Source: Vibrio pectenicida
Lineage (GTDB): Bacteria; Pseudomonadota; Gammaproteobacteria; Enterobacterales; Vibrionaceae
Assembly: GCA_024347015.1 (NCBI GenBank)
Contig: AP024889.1
Coordinates: 1,364,001-1,428,000 of the forward strand
Reading direction: 5' to 3'
Length of the DNA: 64,000 bases
Shown: positions 38,526-47,068 of the stretch, piece by piece
Layout of the letters: the number at the start of each line of letters is the position of its first letter
Numbering within the stretch: the stretch's first letter is position 1
Notes under the pieces: generated by a model
What the model was told of the DNA's origin: nothing
The model's database searches: none
What the model saw: only the letters and a program-made list of their open reading frames with translations
Translations under genes and position numbers: made by a program

Positions 38526-38972
38526 AGTGTTCTTTACTTTCTTAGTAAACGATTTGTAATGAGAGATAGTTTAATTTTGAAATTTAAACGACACCACTTT
38601 ATTTCGAAAGTCTGTATATACATTCGGAAAAGGATGAATGTATAGTTTAGAAAAGTTCAATAATTTCAATTTCTTAAGATTTACCATTGGGTTGATTGCT
38701 GGATTTTAAAGCAAAGTATTTTTCCAAAAAGAATATAATATTATGTCCATAACCTGATATTTTCAGTTATCAAACGTGTGATCTCATTAACATTTGAATG
38801 AATACATGGTGCCATTTTTTTGTTCGCTTACTAAGCTGCGCCGACTTCTGAAAAATAAAACTTAATCCGTTATTATAGTGAAATATTACATCGAGACTTT
38901 AAACTCAGATTTGCAGTATATGTGAAAACGAATGTATGACCTTTCTAAGAACATATGTATGAGAATGACGCT
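38526..38972. promoter_or_regulatory. dld-eda intergenic region with repeated GAATGTAT sites
   Basis: About 450 AT-rich bases between divergent genes, no gene supported. TATACATTC at 38617-38625 and GAATGTATA at 38636-38644 form an inverted repeat with a 10-base centre, about 100 bases before dld. A third GAATGTAT is at 38930-38937, about 40 bases before the aldolase start, and a palindrome ACATATGT lies at 38951-38958. The spacing suggests one regulator acting on both promoters, but this is inference. Confidence 0.5.
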
Positions 38973-39596
38973 ATGACATCCATTGATAAGAAGTTAACAC
39001 AACTAAAAATAATTCCTGTTGTTACCATCAATAAGATAGATGATGTCGTGCCTTTAGGGCACACCCTGATCGAAAATGGTATCCCAAGCGCTGAAATTAC
39101 CTTCCGTACGCATTGTGCAGCTCAAGCGATACGGCTATTGCGGGATACTTACCCCGATATGCTGATCGGTGCGGGGACAGTACTGACAACTGATCAAGTT
39201 GATGAAGCAGTCGAGGCTGGAGTCGATTTTATTGTTAGCCCAGGTTTTAACCCCAAAACGGTGCAATATTGTTTGGATAAACATGTGCCGATTATTCCAG
39301 GCGTCAATAATCCGAGTTTGGTTGAACAGGCGATGGATATGGGGGTTAAAACGTTAAAATTTTTCCCAGCAGAGCCATCAGGTGGCCTCGCGATGCTCAA
39401 AGCGTTATCGGCAGTCTACCCAGTTAAGTTTCTGCCGACAGGGGGGATAGACATCAACAATGTAGATGATTATCTTGCTATACATTCAGTTGTTGCTTGT
39501 GGTGGAACGTGGTTGGTGCCGGAACAGCTGATTGACCGCGGCCGTTGGCAAGAGATAGGTCAACTCGTTAAACAGGCGTCACTCATTACGTTTTAA
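38973..39596 (+). CDS. eda: 2-keto-3-deoxy-6-phosphogluconate / 4-hydroxy-2-oxoglutarate aldolase
   Basis: Class I aldolase that cleaves KDPG to pyruvate and glyceraldehyde-3-phosphate or 4-hydroxy-2-oxoglutarate to pyruvate and glyoxylate. The 207 residues show AEITFRT with the catalytic Glu, GAGTVLT, the FIVSPGFN strand and Schiff-base Lys in VKTLKFFPAE, then GGID. ATG 38973 is preferred; the frame extends to 38955. edd, the usual partner, is absent, and the gene stands next to a RidA-ALDH-BCCT cluster, so a hydroxy-oxoglutarate role deserves consideration. Confidence 0.9.
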   Translation: MTSIDKKLTQLKIIPVVTINKIDDVVPLGHTLIENGIPSAEITFRTHCAAQAIRLLRDTYPDMLIGAGTVLTTDQVDEAVEAGVDFIVSPGFNPKTVQYCLDKHVPIIPGVNNPSLVEQAMDMGVKTLKFFPAEPSGGLAMLKALSAVYPVKFLPTGGIDINNVDDYLAIHSVVACGGTWLVPEQLIDRGRWQEIGQLVKQASLITF

Positions 39597-39620
39597 CTTG
39601 TATTGCACGATTTAATTAAT

Positions 39621-40499
39621 TTATCTACCACTTAAATGCTTAATGCATAGTTCATGAAATGCTTGCGCTTGTGGAGACATGGTTGTGTCTTTAAGGGTGA
39701 ACACCCCAATTTTTCTTTCTATTTTTGGTTCTACTAATGGTAGCCAAACGAGAGAGGTTTGCTTGGTTGGAAATGCAAGTTTAGGCAGGGTCGTTATCCC
39801 TATACCTAATTCCAGAACAGAAAAGAGTGAAGTAATATTTTCAACTGAATACAGCGCTTTCTGGCTTAACGTTCTAGCTGGGGTTGAATCAAGTAAGCTG
39901 CAGGTACCATTACGAATAAAGGGCTGTTTTTGTATGGTCTGCCAATCAACGCCTTGGTGAGTACTCGCAAGAGGATTGTCATGCTTGCATACGACCCCCA
40001 CGGGATCAGACATCAATGGTGTTAAATCAATATTATGTTCATTAACACTAGAGTGATTACCTATTGCGAGATCGACCTCTCCTGATAACAACCTTGATTC
40101 AACCCCAGCAGCATTATCGTCAATCAAACTCACTTCTACATTGGGGTATTTTTGATTAAACTCACCCAATATGTTTGGAATAAGTTTTGCTGCTACAGAT
40201 GGGACGCTAGCAATACTGACTCTTCCTTGTTGGCCAGCAGCAGCGGCACGTAAATCATTATCTAATGCAATATATATGTTTATAAATCGTTCAATCTTGG
40301 GTAAGCAGATTTTTCCAAAAGGAGTTAATCTTGATTTATTTCCCGGCTCGAATAACGACTGCCCAAGGATTTTTTCCAACTCTTTTATTGATGTCGATAA
40401 CGCAGCTTGAGAGCGATTAGCTCGATGGGAAGCTGCACGAAAACCGCCTTCCTCGACGACCATCACAAAATGCTTTAATTGTTGTAGTTTAATACTCAC
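39621..40499 (-). CDS. LysR family regulator of the adjacent catabolic cluster
   Basis: A 292-residue LysR protein starting with GTG at 40499 (GGAG upstream). The winged helix reads LQQLKHFVMVVEEGGFRAASHRANRSQAALSTSIKELEKILGQSLFE and the effector domain follows with RVSIASVPSVAAKLIPNIL. It is convergent with the aldolase gene and divergent from ridA, with a LysR-box-like palindrome in between, which makes the ridA-to-DUF3726 genes the likely target. The inducer is probably the compound taken up by the BCCT transporter. Confidence 0.88.
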   Translation of the reverse strand: MSIKLQQLKHFVMVVEEGGFRAASHRANRSQAALSTSIKELEKILGQSLFEPGNKSRLTPFGKICLPKIERFINIYIALDNDLRAAAAGQQGRVSIASVPSVAAKLIPNILGEFNQKYPNVEVSLIDDNAAGVESRLLSGEVDLAIGNHSSVNEHNIDLTPLMSDPVGVVCKHDNPLASTHQGVDWQTIQKQPFIRNGTCSLLDSTPARTLSQKALYSVENITSLFSVLELGIGITTLPKLAFPTKQTSLVWLPLVEPKIERKIGVFTLKDTTMSPQAQAFHELCIKHLSGR

Positions 40500-40544
40500 G
40501 AGTTTGTCTCCAAGTGCATTGTAGTTATTGACTTAGGGATACAA

Positions 40545-40563
40545 TGATAAGTTTTATTTATCA
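40545..40563. promoter_or_regulatory. LysR-box-like palindrome upstream of ridA
   Basis: TGATAA-N7-TTATCA (19 bases), containing the T-N11-A pattern of LysR sites, midway between the divergent LysR gene and ridA. A TTGACT word at 40528-40533 could be the -35 of the ridA promoter, placing the palindrome over the promoter core. Confidence 0.5.
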
Positions 40564-40653
40564 AGTGTAATGAATTTACCGTTAGATTTATCGAATGTCA
40601 AAGTGCAGGATTTAACCTTTGTAAAACAATGATGTAACAAAGGTTAAAGGCCC

Positions 40654-41070
40654 ATGAATAGTAAAATACCAAAGCACCCAATCAAAACCTCGTTATTTGC
40701 ATCAAAGGCACCTCTAGAGTGGGCAGTTGTTGGAGATGGCACTTTATATACCGCACAAATTCCCATTGATGCTGATGGGATTGTCGTCAGTGGTGGTATT
40801 GAAGCACAAACTCACCAAGTATTTAGTAACCTAGTTCATACCTTAGAATGTGCAGGTGAATCTCTGGATTCGGTACTCCAAGTCATGATTTATGTGACTG
40901 ACCGACAGTACTTGGAGAGTGTTAATCGGATTTACGCACAATATTTTCGTGCACCATATCCAAATCGAGCCGCAGTCATAGTGTCGGGCTTGGCAAGAGA
41001 AGAAATGCATGTCGAATTTGTGGTTTATGCAGCTGCCAACCCAAACAGCCTATCAATATCGACTAAATAA
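40654..41070 (+). CDS. RidA family (Rid/YjgF) deaminase
   Basis: RidA proteins hydrolyse reactive enamine/imine intermediates to ketones plus ammonia. The 138 residues contain VVSGGIEAQTHQVFSNL, the PNRAAVIVSGLA segment with the substrate carboxylate-binding Arg, and the catalytic-site Glu in MHVEFVVYA, so an active deaminase is likely. It has an N-terminal extension of about 15 residues relative to RidA itself. First gene of the plus-strand cluster, 38 bases before the aldehyde dehydrogenase. Its presence suggests the pathway forms an imino acid. Confidence 0.88.
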   Translation: MNSKIPKHPIKTSLFASKAPLEWAVVGDGTLYTAQIPIDADGIVVSGGIEAQTHQVFSNLVHTLECAGESLDSVLQVMIYVTDRQYLESVNRIYAQYFRAPYPNRAAVIVSGLAREEMHVEFVVYAAANPNSLSISTK

Positions 41071-41108
41071 CCTATTTAACAGTTAAGAAATTTTCAAAGG
41101 AAATATAT

Positions 41109-42569
41109 ATGAGCTTATTTGATAAAGTTAAACCAGAGCAGTCACTCTACATTCAAGGGGAGTGGCAAGCAGGTGAAAGCACAGTATCTAATATTAACCC
41201 TTCTGATATAAGCGAAAATTTAGGGGAGTTTTCCCAAGCCAGTGAATGGCAAGTACAACAAGCTATTCAGGCGGCGAAGCAAGCTCAACCGACATGGGAA
41301 AAAACACCGATTGAACATAAGCAGTCCATTCTACAAGCGATTGGCGATGAACTTATAACTCGCTGTGATGAACTTGGCGAGATACTTTCTCGTGAAGAGG
41401 GTAAGCCGTTTGTGGAGGGGCGTGGCGAAATATATCGAGCTGGGCAGTTTTTCCAGTACTTTGCTGCTGAAGTATTACGCCAAATCGGTGATAGCGCGTT
41501 GTCTGTGCGTCCAGGAGTATCGGTTGAAGTTACGCGTGAGGCATTAGGTGTAGTGGCAATTATTTCTCCTTGGAATTTCCCCACCGCTACCGCCGCTTGG
41601 AAAATTGCACCTGCGCTAGCATTTGGTAATAGCGTGGTGTGGAAGCCTGCAAACCTAACTCCAGCGAGTGCCGTTGCATTGACTGAAATAATTCATCGTC
41701 AAGGAATGCCTGCAGGTACGTTCAACTTGGTATTAGGTACCGGATCCGAAGTTGGGAATGCTTTAATTCATTCATCTGATGTGAATGGTGTCAGCTTTAC
41801 TGGATCGGTAGATACTGGGCGAAAAGTTGCAGCGGCGACAGCCTCAAACTTTGTTCGTTGTCAGTTAGAAATGGGCAGTAAGAATGCATTAGTGATTGCT
41901 GATGATGCAGATATTCAAATTGCCGTCGAAGCGACCATTGCAGGATCGTTTTCTGGGGCAGGACAGAAATGTACGGCTTCATCTCGCATTGTTGTAATGA
42001 ATGATATCCACGACACCTTTGTTGAAGCACTGATTAAACGTATGAGTGAAATTAAGGTTGGTCATGCTTTGGAAGAGGGCATTTTCATGGGGCCAGTGGT
42101 CGATGGTGAGCAATTAGCAGCTAATTTAAGTTGGGTAGAAAAGGCTCGCCAAAGTGGTGCCGAGTTAGCTTTTGGTGGAGAACGCTTAGCGCTAAAGCAT
42201 CAAGGATACTACATGTCTCCAACTCTATTTATCAACACTGAAAATGCTTGGGAAGTGAATCAGGAAGAAGTTTTCGCGCCAATGGCAAGCGTAATACGGG
42301 TAAAAGATTTGGAAGAAGCCATTCAGGTTACCAATGACACTCGTTTTGGGTTAACTGGAGGCATTATCACACAAAGTTTACGAACCAGCGCCATCTTTAA
42401 GCAACAGGCTCAAACAGGATGCGTGATGGTCAATCTTCCAACCGCTGGAACAGATTACCATGTTCCGTTTGGTGGACGGAAGGAGTCCAGTTTTGGTCCC
42501 CGCGAGCAAGGACAATATGCTAAGGAATTTTACACCGTTGTTAAAACCGCTTATCAGCGTCCTTACTAA
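41109..42569 (+). CDS. NAD(P)-dependent aldehyde dehydrogenase
   Basis: 486-residue ALDH superfamily enzyme with full catalytic set: Asn156 in SPWNFP, Glu254 in QLEMGSKN and nucleophile Cys288 in GAGQKCTASSR. The GQKCTASSR neighbourhood and overall layout resemble alpha-ketoglutarate semialdehyde (2,5-dioxovalerate) dehydrogenases of sugar-acid and hydroxyproline pathways more than succinate-semialdehyde enzymes; that is a judgement by eye. AAGGA ribosome site. It follows ridA and precedes the M19 gene by 65 bases, so its aldehyde is probably a downstream product of the imported substrate. Confidence 0.88.
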   Translation: MSLFDKVKPEQSLYIQGEWQAGESTVSNINPSDISENLGEFSQASEWQVQQAIQAAKQAQPTWEKTPIEHKQSILQAIGDELITRCDELGEILSREEGKPFVEGRGEIYRAGQFFQYFAAEVLRQIGDSALSVRPGVSVEVTREALGVVAIISPWNFPTATAAWKIAPALAFGNSVVWKPANLTPASAVALTEIIHRQGMPAGTFNLVLGTGSEVGNALIHSSDVNGVSFTGSVDTGRKVAAATASNFVRCQLEMGSKNALVIADDADIQIAVEATIAGSFSGAGQKCTASSRIVVMNDIHDTFVEALIKRMSEIKVGHALEEGIFMGPVVDGEQLAANLSWVEKARQSGAELAFGGERLALKHQGYYMSPTLFINTENAWEVNQEEVFAPMASVIRVKDLEEAIQVTNDTRFGLTGGIITQSLRTSAIFKQQAQTGCVMVNLPTAGTDYHVPFGGRKESSFGPREQGQYAKEFYTVVKTAYQRPY

Positions 42570-42634
42570 TTTTTCTCAAGCAGTGACAAGGCTGCTTTAA
42601 GTATGAAAATGATACAAATTATTGAGGGGTGGTT

Positions 42635-43624
42635 ATGTACCAAGAGCGAATTATCATCGATGGACTGCAATATTGTCATTGGAACAGAGAGTATTTTCAA
42701 ACTTTGCTAGCAAGCGGGATCACCGCAGTGCATGCGACGATTGCTTACCACGAGGATGCCCGCCAGACATTAACACGTTTTGCGCAGTGGAATATGCACT
42801 TTGAGCAAAACTCAGATCTGATTATGCCGGTTCTTTCAATGGCAGATGTAGAAGATGCAAAGCGGCAAGGTAAAGTTGGTATCTTTTTTGGAGCACAAAA
42901 CTGTTCACCTATTGAGGATGAAATTGGTCTGATTGAGGTAATGCGACGTCAGGGTTTGCTGGTTATGCAACTCACATATAACAATCAAAGCTTACTTGCG
43001 ACAGGGTGTTATGAACAAGATGATGCTGGAGTCACTCGTTTTGGTCGACAGGCCATTGAAGAAATGAACCGAGTAGGGATGATTATTGACATGTCTCACA
43101 GTGCCGAGCGTTCAACACTTGAAGCGATTGATCTCTCATCTCGCCCAATCTGTATTAGCCATGCGAACCCAAGCTTTGCCTATGATGCGCGACGCAACAA
43201 ATCAAAAACTGTTATTAAAGCGCTTACTGAGCGTGGTGGCTTGATCGGCTTTAGTTTATACCCGTTTCATCTGCCTAATGGGAGTCAATGTTCGTTGGAA
43301 GATTTCTGTCAAATGGTCGCTGAAACCGCTGAATTATGTGGTGTGGAACACCTCGGTATTGGCAGTGATTTATGTCTAAATCAGCCCCAACATGTATTGG
43401 AGTGGATGCGCAATGGCCGTTGGTCAAAGCTGATGGATTATGGTGAAGGATCCTCTGCGAATGCCGGATGGCCAGATGCTCTACCTTGGTTTAGTGGTAG
43501 TCAAGGCATGGAAAATATCTACAACGGATTACTCGATTCCGGTTTTAGTACATATGAAACAGCAAAAATACTCGGTGAAAATTGGTTTTCTTTCCTAGAG
43601 CAGGGACTTGAAGCCCATTTCTAA
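42635..43624 (+). CDS. Betaine-cluster-type M19 'membrane dipeptidase' homologue
   Basis: A 329-residue TIM-barrel protein of the renal dipeptidase family. The opening IIIDGLQYCHWNRE lacks the H-x-D metal motif of true dipeptidases, and the bridging Glu is replaced (GIFFGAQNCSP); the later His in MSHSAER, SHAN and Asp in GSDLC remain. This pattern matches the dipeptidase-like protein encoded in Pseudomonas dimethylglycine/betaine operons (IDGL-x-x-x-WNRE). True peptidase activity is doubtful. ATG 42635 is chosen for its GAGGGG site. It sits between the ALDH and the BCCT transporter genes. Confidence 0.82.
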   Translation: MYQERIIIDGLQYCHWNREYFQTLLASGITAVHATIAYHEDARQTLTRFAQWNMHFEQNSDLIMPVLSMADVEDAKRQGKVGIFFGAQNCSPIEDEIGLIEVMRRQGLLVMQLTYNNQSLLATGCYEQDDAGVTRFGRQAIEEMNRVGMIIDMSHSAERSTLEAIDLSSRPICISHANPSFAYDARRNKSKTVIKALTERGGLIGFSLYPFHLPNGSQCSLEDFCQMVAETAELCGVEHLGIGSDLCLNQPQHVLEWMRNGRWSKLMDYGEGSSANAGWPDALPWFSGSQGMENIYNGLLDSGFSTYETAKILGENWFSFLEQGLEAHF

Positions 43625-43642
43625 CCCAGCCCAAAAATAAAA

Positions 43643-43688
43643 CGTAGCATTGCCTACCATTGAGTTCTTCGTTGGTAGGCATTCTACG
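43643..43688 (+). other. Intercistronic stem-loop between M19 and BCCT genes
   Basis: TGCCTACCA at 43651-43659 pairs with TGGTAGGCA at 43673-43681, extended by an outer stem CGTAG (43643-43647) with CTACG (43684-43688). No T-tract follows, so it is more likely an mRNA-stabilising or attenuating element than a full terminator. Confidence 0.6.
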
Positions 43689-43723
43689 ACAACACAATTA
43701 GTAAAACTCTTTGGAGTCAGTGT

Positions 43724-45301
43724 ATGTCTAATTTACCTCATGGCATAAGTGTTTCGGCACCTGATCAACACTATGTTACTCGCAGAACTTCTTCTCCGGA
43801 CAAACTTGGGTTAAAGAACCCCGCGTTTTGGTATAGCGGTGGGTTTATTGCTTTATTTGTTTGCTTGGCGTTATACGATGATCAATTACTTACCTCAATA
43901 GTGACTACTGGTTTCGCATGGTCGGTCAAGGTCTTTGGCCCATATTGGCAACTGTTATTGCTATTAACATTTCTTATTGCCTTGGTACTCGCAGCAGGAA
44001 AAACGGGCAATGTAATTTTGGGCGGAACCAGAAAGCCTGATATGGATGCTTTTCGCTGGACAGCAATCATTTTCTGCACTTTGTTGGCTGGTGGTGGTGT
44101 CTTTTGGGCAGCAGCTGAACCTATAGCGCATTTTGTTAACCCTCCTCCCATCTATTCTGCGGAAAATAACCCTCATCAACTTGCTATTAATGCACTGTCA
44201 CAATCTTTTATGCATTGGGGGTTTCTTGCTTGGTCAATCGTAGGCAGTTTGACATCGATTGTGGTCATGCACCTTCACTATGACAAAGGTTATCCACTTA
44301 AGCCACGGATTTTACTTTATCCAATTTTAGGCAAAAGAGCATTAAATGGTCATACGGGAGCGCTTATTGATGCTTGCTGTATTGTCGCTGTGGCCGCAGG
44401 CACTATTGGACCAATTGGCTTTCTCGGCTTACAGGTTAGCTATGCGTTAAATTCACTTTTTGATATTCCTGATGGGTTTGTTACGCAACTGATTATCGTT
44501 TTGTCCGCAATTACGCTTTATACCTTATCTGCATTAAGTGGGTTACATCGAGGTATGCAAATACTGAGTCGATATAACGTGATGTTAGCTATCGCCTTAA
44601 TGATTTACATCTTAGTGTTTGGTCCGACTAATTTTATTTTTAATGTTTATATCCAAGGCGTTGGTACCATGATTGATACCTTTATTCCAATGGCGACTTA
44701 CCGAGGTGACGAGGATTGGCTTAGTTGGTGGACGGTGTTTTTCTGGGGTTGGTTTCTTGGATATGGGCCTATGATGGCAATTTTTATTGCGAGAATTTCA
44801 CGAGGAAGAAGCATTAGAAAAGTTATTGTCACCATTAGTATTATTGCACCACTAACAACTTGCTTTTGGTTCACCATAGTCGGTGGTTCAGGGTTAGCTT
44901 TCGAGATTGCACAACCTGGAAGTATTAGTAATGCGTTTGAAGGATTTAATTTGCCTGGGGCTTTACTAGCCTTGACGCAACAACTGCCTTTTCCCATGTT
45001 GGTTTCTGTCTTATTTCTAATCCTTACTACGATTTTTATTGTCACAACGGGAGACTCGATGACTTACACCATCAGCGTGGTAATCAGTGGTGATACTGAA
45101 CCCAATGCTTTGGTTAGAACATTTTGGGGAGTCATGATGGGTGTAACGGCATTAATATTGATTTCATTAGGTTCAGGTGGAATCTCTGCATTGCAGTCTT
45201 TTATCGTTATTACAGCAGTACCAGTTTCGCTCATATTACTTCCTTCATTATGGAATGCCCCTCAGTTTGCATTACGTATGGCCAAAGAGCAGGGCCTATA
45301 A
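43724..45301 (+). CDS. BCCT family betaine/carnitine/choline-type transporter
   Basis: 525-residue secondary transporter with twelve predicted helices. The family signature region reads FFWGWFLGYGPMMAIF followed by ARISRGRSIRK, so it is a BCCT protein, but the aromatic box that cages the trimethylammonium group in BetP (W-x-WW-x-x-W) is changed to W-x-WF-x-x-Y, which hints at a different or bulkier substrate. A moderate N-terminal extension and short C-terminus argue against osmotic regulation like BetP. GGAG precedes the ATG. Member of the ridA-DUF3726 cluster, presumably bringing in the substrate. Confidence 0.92.
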   Translation: MSNLPHGISVSAPDQHYVTRRTSSPDKLGLKNPAFWYSGGFIALFVCLALYDDQLLTSIVTTGFAWSVKVFGPYWQLLLLLTFLIALVLAAGKTGNVILGGTRKPDMDAFRWTAIIFCTLLAGGGVFWAAAEPIAHFVNPPPIYSAENNPHQLAINALSQSFMHWGFLAWSIVGSLTSIVVMHLHYDKGYPLKPRILLYPILGKRALNGHTGALIDACCIVAVAAGTIGPIGFLGLQVSYALNSLFDIPDGFVTQLIIVLSAITLYTLSALSGLHRGMQILSRYNVMLAIALMIYILVFGPTNFIFNVYIQGVGTMIDTFIPMATYRGDEDWLSWWTVFFWGWFLGYGPMMAIFIARISRGRSIRKVIVTISIIAPLTTCFWFTIVGGSGLAFEIAQPGSISNAFEGFNLPGALLALTQQLPFPMLVSVLFLILTTIFIVTTGDSMTYTISVVISGDTEPNALVRTFWGVMMGVTALILISLGSGGISALQSFIVITAVPVSLILLPSLWNAPQFALRMAKEQGL

Positions 45302-45358
45302 GGCCACGCAATTTAAAAATTACAATCTTTTCTATAACAACAAGAGGTAGTGAGTAAA

Positions 45359-47068
45359 ATGGATGCACATGAAACTACTGATATAAATACGTCACTGCGC
45401 GATGCAGATATTGTAATGGCACCAGAAAGGCTAGGCGCTATGCACCAAAATAGAATCAGTTTCTCACGTAGTCTGATTCGTAAAATGGCACGTCAAAAAT
45501 GGCAGTTAACTCACACACAGTGGCAGCTTGATCAATTAGGGTTTGGGCATGTTGTTTATCGATTAACGACAGTTGAAAACACTTATCACTTGGTAGTCTT
45601 TTGTGACCAGATCAGTGATACAGAACGAAATGATAGAGTTATTGCTGAAAAATGGGATGTGACATTCGCCCTTATTATTGGAGAGCTTGACGAACAACTT
45701 ATGGCACAGTTGCGTGCTAATGTCCCATTGCAGGAAGCCGGAAGGTTCAGAAATAAAGTGCTAGTACTTGGTCGGGCGAATAAAAGTGTGCGAGTGTTTG
45801 GTCATCTTGTTGCTAAATTAGCTAAAGGTGAGCAACCTCTGCCAGATTCACTTGCAGAGGTTGGCTATGTATTACGCACAACGGCGGTATATGGCAATGG
45901 GAAATTTGGAATTGCTGACTTCAAACTACTCGAGACCAATACTGACTTTCGATATTCCTTCAGTGCTCAAATGTGTGCGGTGTACCTCTTAAGAGAATTT
46001 AGCTTAGATTGGGTCAATTATCTTGCAAAGCAGGTTGGTGGAGATAAAGCGGTAAAACTTGAAAAAGGACTAAGACGTTATTTAGGTATTGGCAATGCGA
46101 CCGGTCTTGGTATGGCACCTTATCTGGTTAACCACCCTTGTATTGTGGATCAATGGATGACAGCCCGAGAAAAAGCGATATCAAGGGTTTTGTCTATGAG
46201 ATGTGACATAGGCTCCCAGCCAAGATTTTGTAAACTACTTGATCAAGCAGTCAAGCACTTAAAGCAGGCAAAGACCATTAATTCAGGCCAAGCTGCGTCT
46301 AATCATCAAACGATGGCTGAACTCAGTAACATCATCCAACACCTTACAGGCAAAGTTATTCAAGAACGGCCATGGCGGGATAACCTTAAGTACTTTAATC
46401 AGTTTAGTGTCGAAACACAGGAGGTGATTCTTTCTTGTTTGATAGAAATGTATCCAACACTAGTAGATGAGTTAGAAGAGCAGATGAATGCTGAGGAGAC
46501 TCTGACGATTAGTGCTCAGAGCTCCGTCGATGACTTAATTGTGCTTCTAAAAGAAAAGTATCGCTGGGCTATCGATGAAGACTATTCTTTACCAGAGAAT
46601 AATTATTGGTTCTGGTACCGTTCTCAAGATAAGGAAGAGCCAAGATTAGGAGTTCGTGGTCAAGAATATGGCGAAGAGAAAGAGTTGCCACTAGATATTG
46701 GTCGCCAAGTTAATCGACTTTATATCGAGCTACGTAAATACGCTGCTAATTCTACCATCGCCCAGTTTCTATTGCATTATCCACAATATCGAACCATAGC
46801 GCGCAGAGTTTGGACAATGGCGCAAGGAGAAATGGGAGAGATTCAAGTCAATATCCTTAGGCAAGACGCATTGCCTATTCATTTACTACGTTGCAAATTG
46901 GCAATTCTCGGTGCAACTAAATTTGATCCACGTTCTGATCGTTGGGTGCGAGTCACTTTTTATCAGGGCGCTCCTCTATTTAGTGATCTTGAGTTAGCTG
47001 AAATGAATGAAAATTGGCTATTTCCACTGATGCCAAGCAGTAATCCAGCTAAGGAGCCAAAATTATGA
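45359..47068 (+). CDS. Conserved-looking 569-residue protein of unknown function in BCCT cluster
   Basis: Not recognised. A soluble, mixed alpha/beta protein without signal peptide or membrane helices. Distinct segments are ISFSRSLIRKMARQKWQL (basic), a strand-rich GHVVYRLTT...YHLVVFCDQI stretch, AEVGYVLRTTAVYGNGKFGIADF near 175, and WFWYRSQDKEEPRLGVRGQEYG near 415. ATG 45359 is preferred over GTG 45350 because AGAGG is 11 bases before the former and only about two before the latter. The stop overlaps the DUF3726-type gene by four bases (ATGA), so the two products are probably made together and may form a complex. Confidence 0.78.
   Translation: MDAHETTDINTSLRDADIVMAPERLGAMHQNRISFSRSLIRKMARQKWQLTHTQWQLDQLGFGHVVYRLTTVENTYHLVVFCDQISDTERNDRVIAEKWDVTFALIIGELDEQLMAQLRANVPLQEAGRFRNKVLVLGRANKSVRVFGHLVAKLAKGEQPLPDSLAEVGYVLRTTAVYGNGKFGIADFKLLETNTDFRYSFSAQMCAVYLLREFSLDWVNYLAKQVGGDKAVKLEKGLRRYLGIGNATGLGMAPYLVNHPCIVDQWMTAREKAISRVLSMRCDIGSQPRFCKLLDQAVKHLKQAKTINSGQAASNHQTMAELSNIIQHLTGKVIQERPWRDNLKYFNQFSVETQEVILSCLIEMYPTLVDELEEQMNAEETLTISAQSSVDDLIVLLKEKYRWAIDEDYSLPENNYWFWYRSQDKEEPRLGVRGQEYGEEKELPLDIGRQVNRLYIELRKYAANSTIAQFLLHYPQYRTIARRVWTMAQGEMGEIQVNILRQDALPIHLLRCKLAILGATKFDPRSDRWVRVTFYQGAPLFSDLELAEMNENWLFPLMPSSNPAKEPKL

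Noticed and set aside
38973..39596. Entner-Doudoroff operon (edd-eda)
   Set aside because: The aldolase gene has no edd, zwf or gnt neighbour in the window, so the pathway is not assigned.
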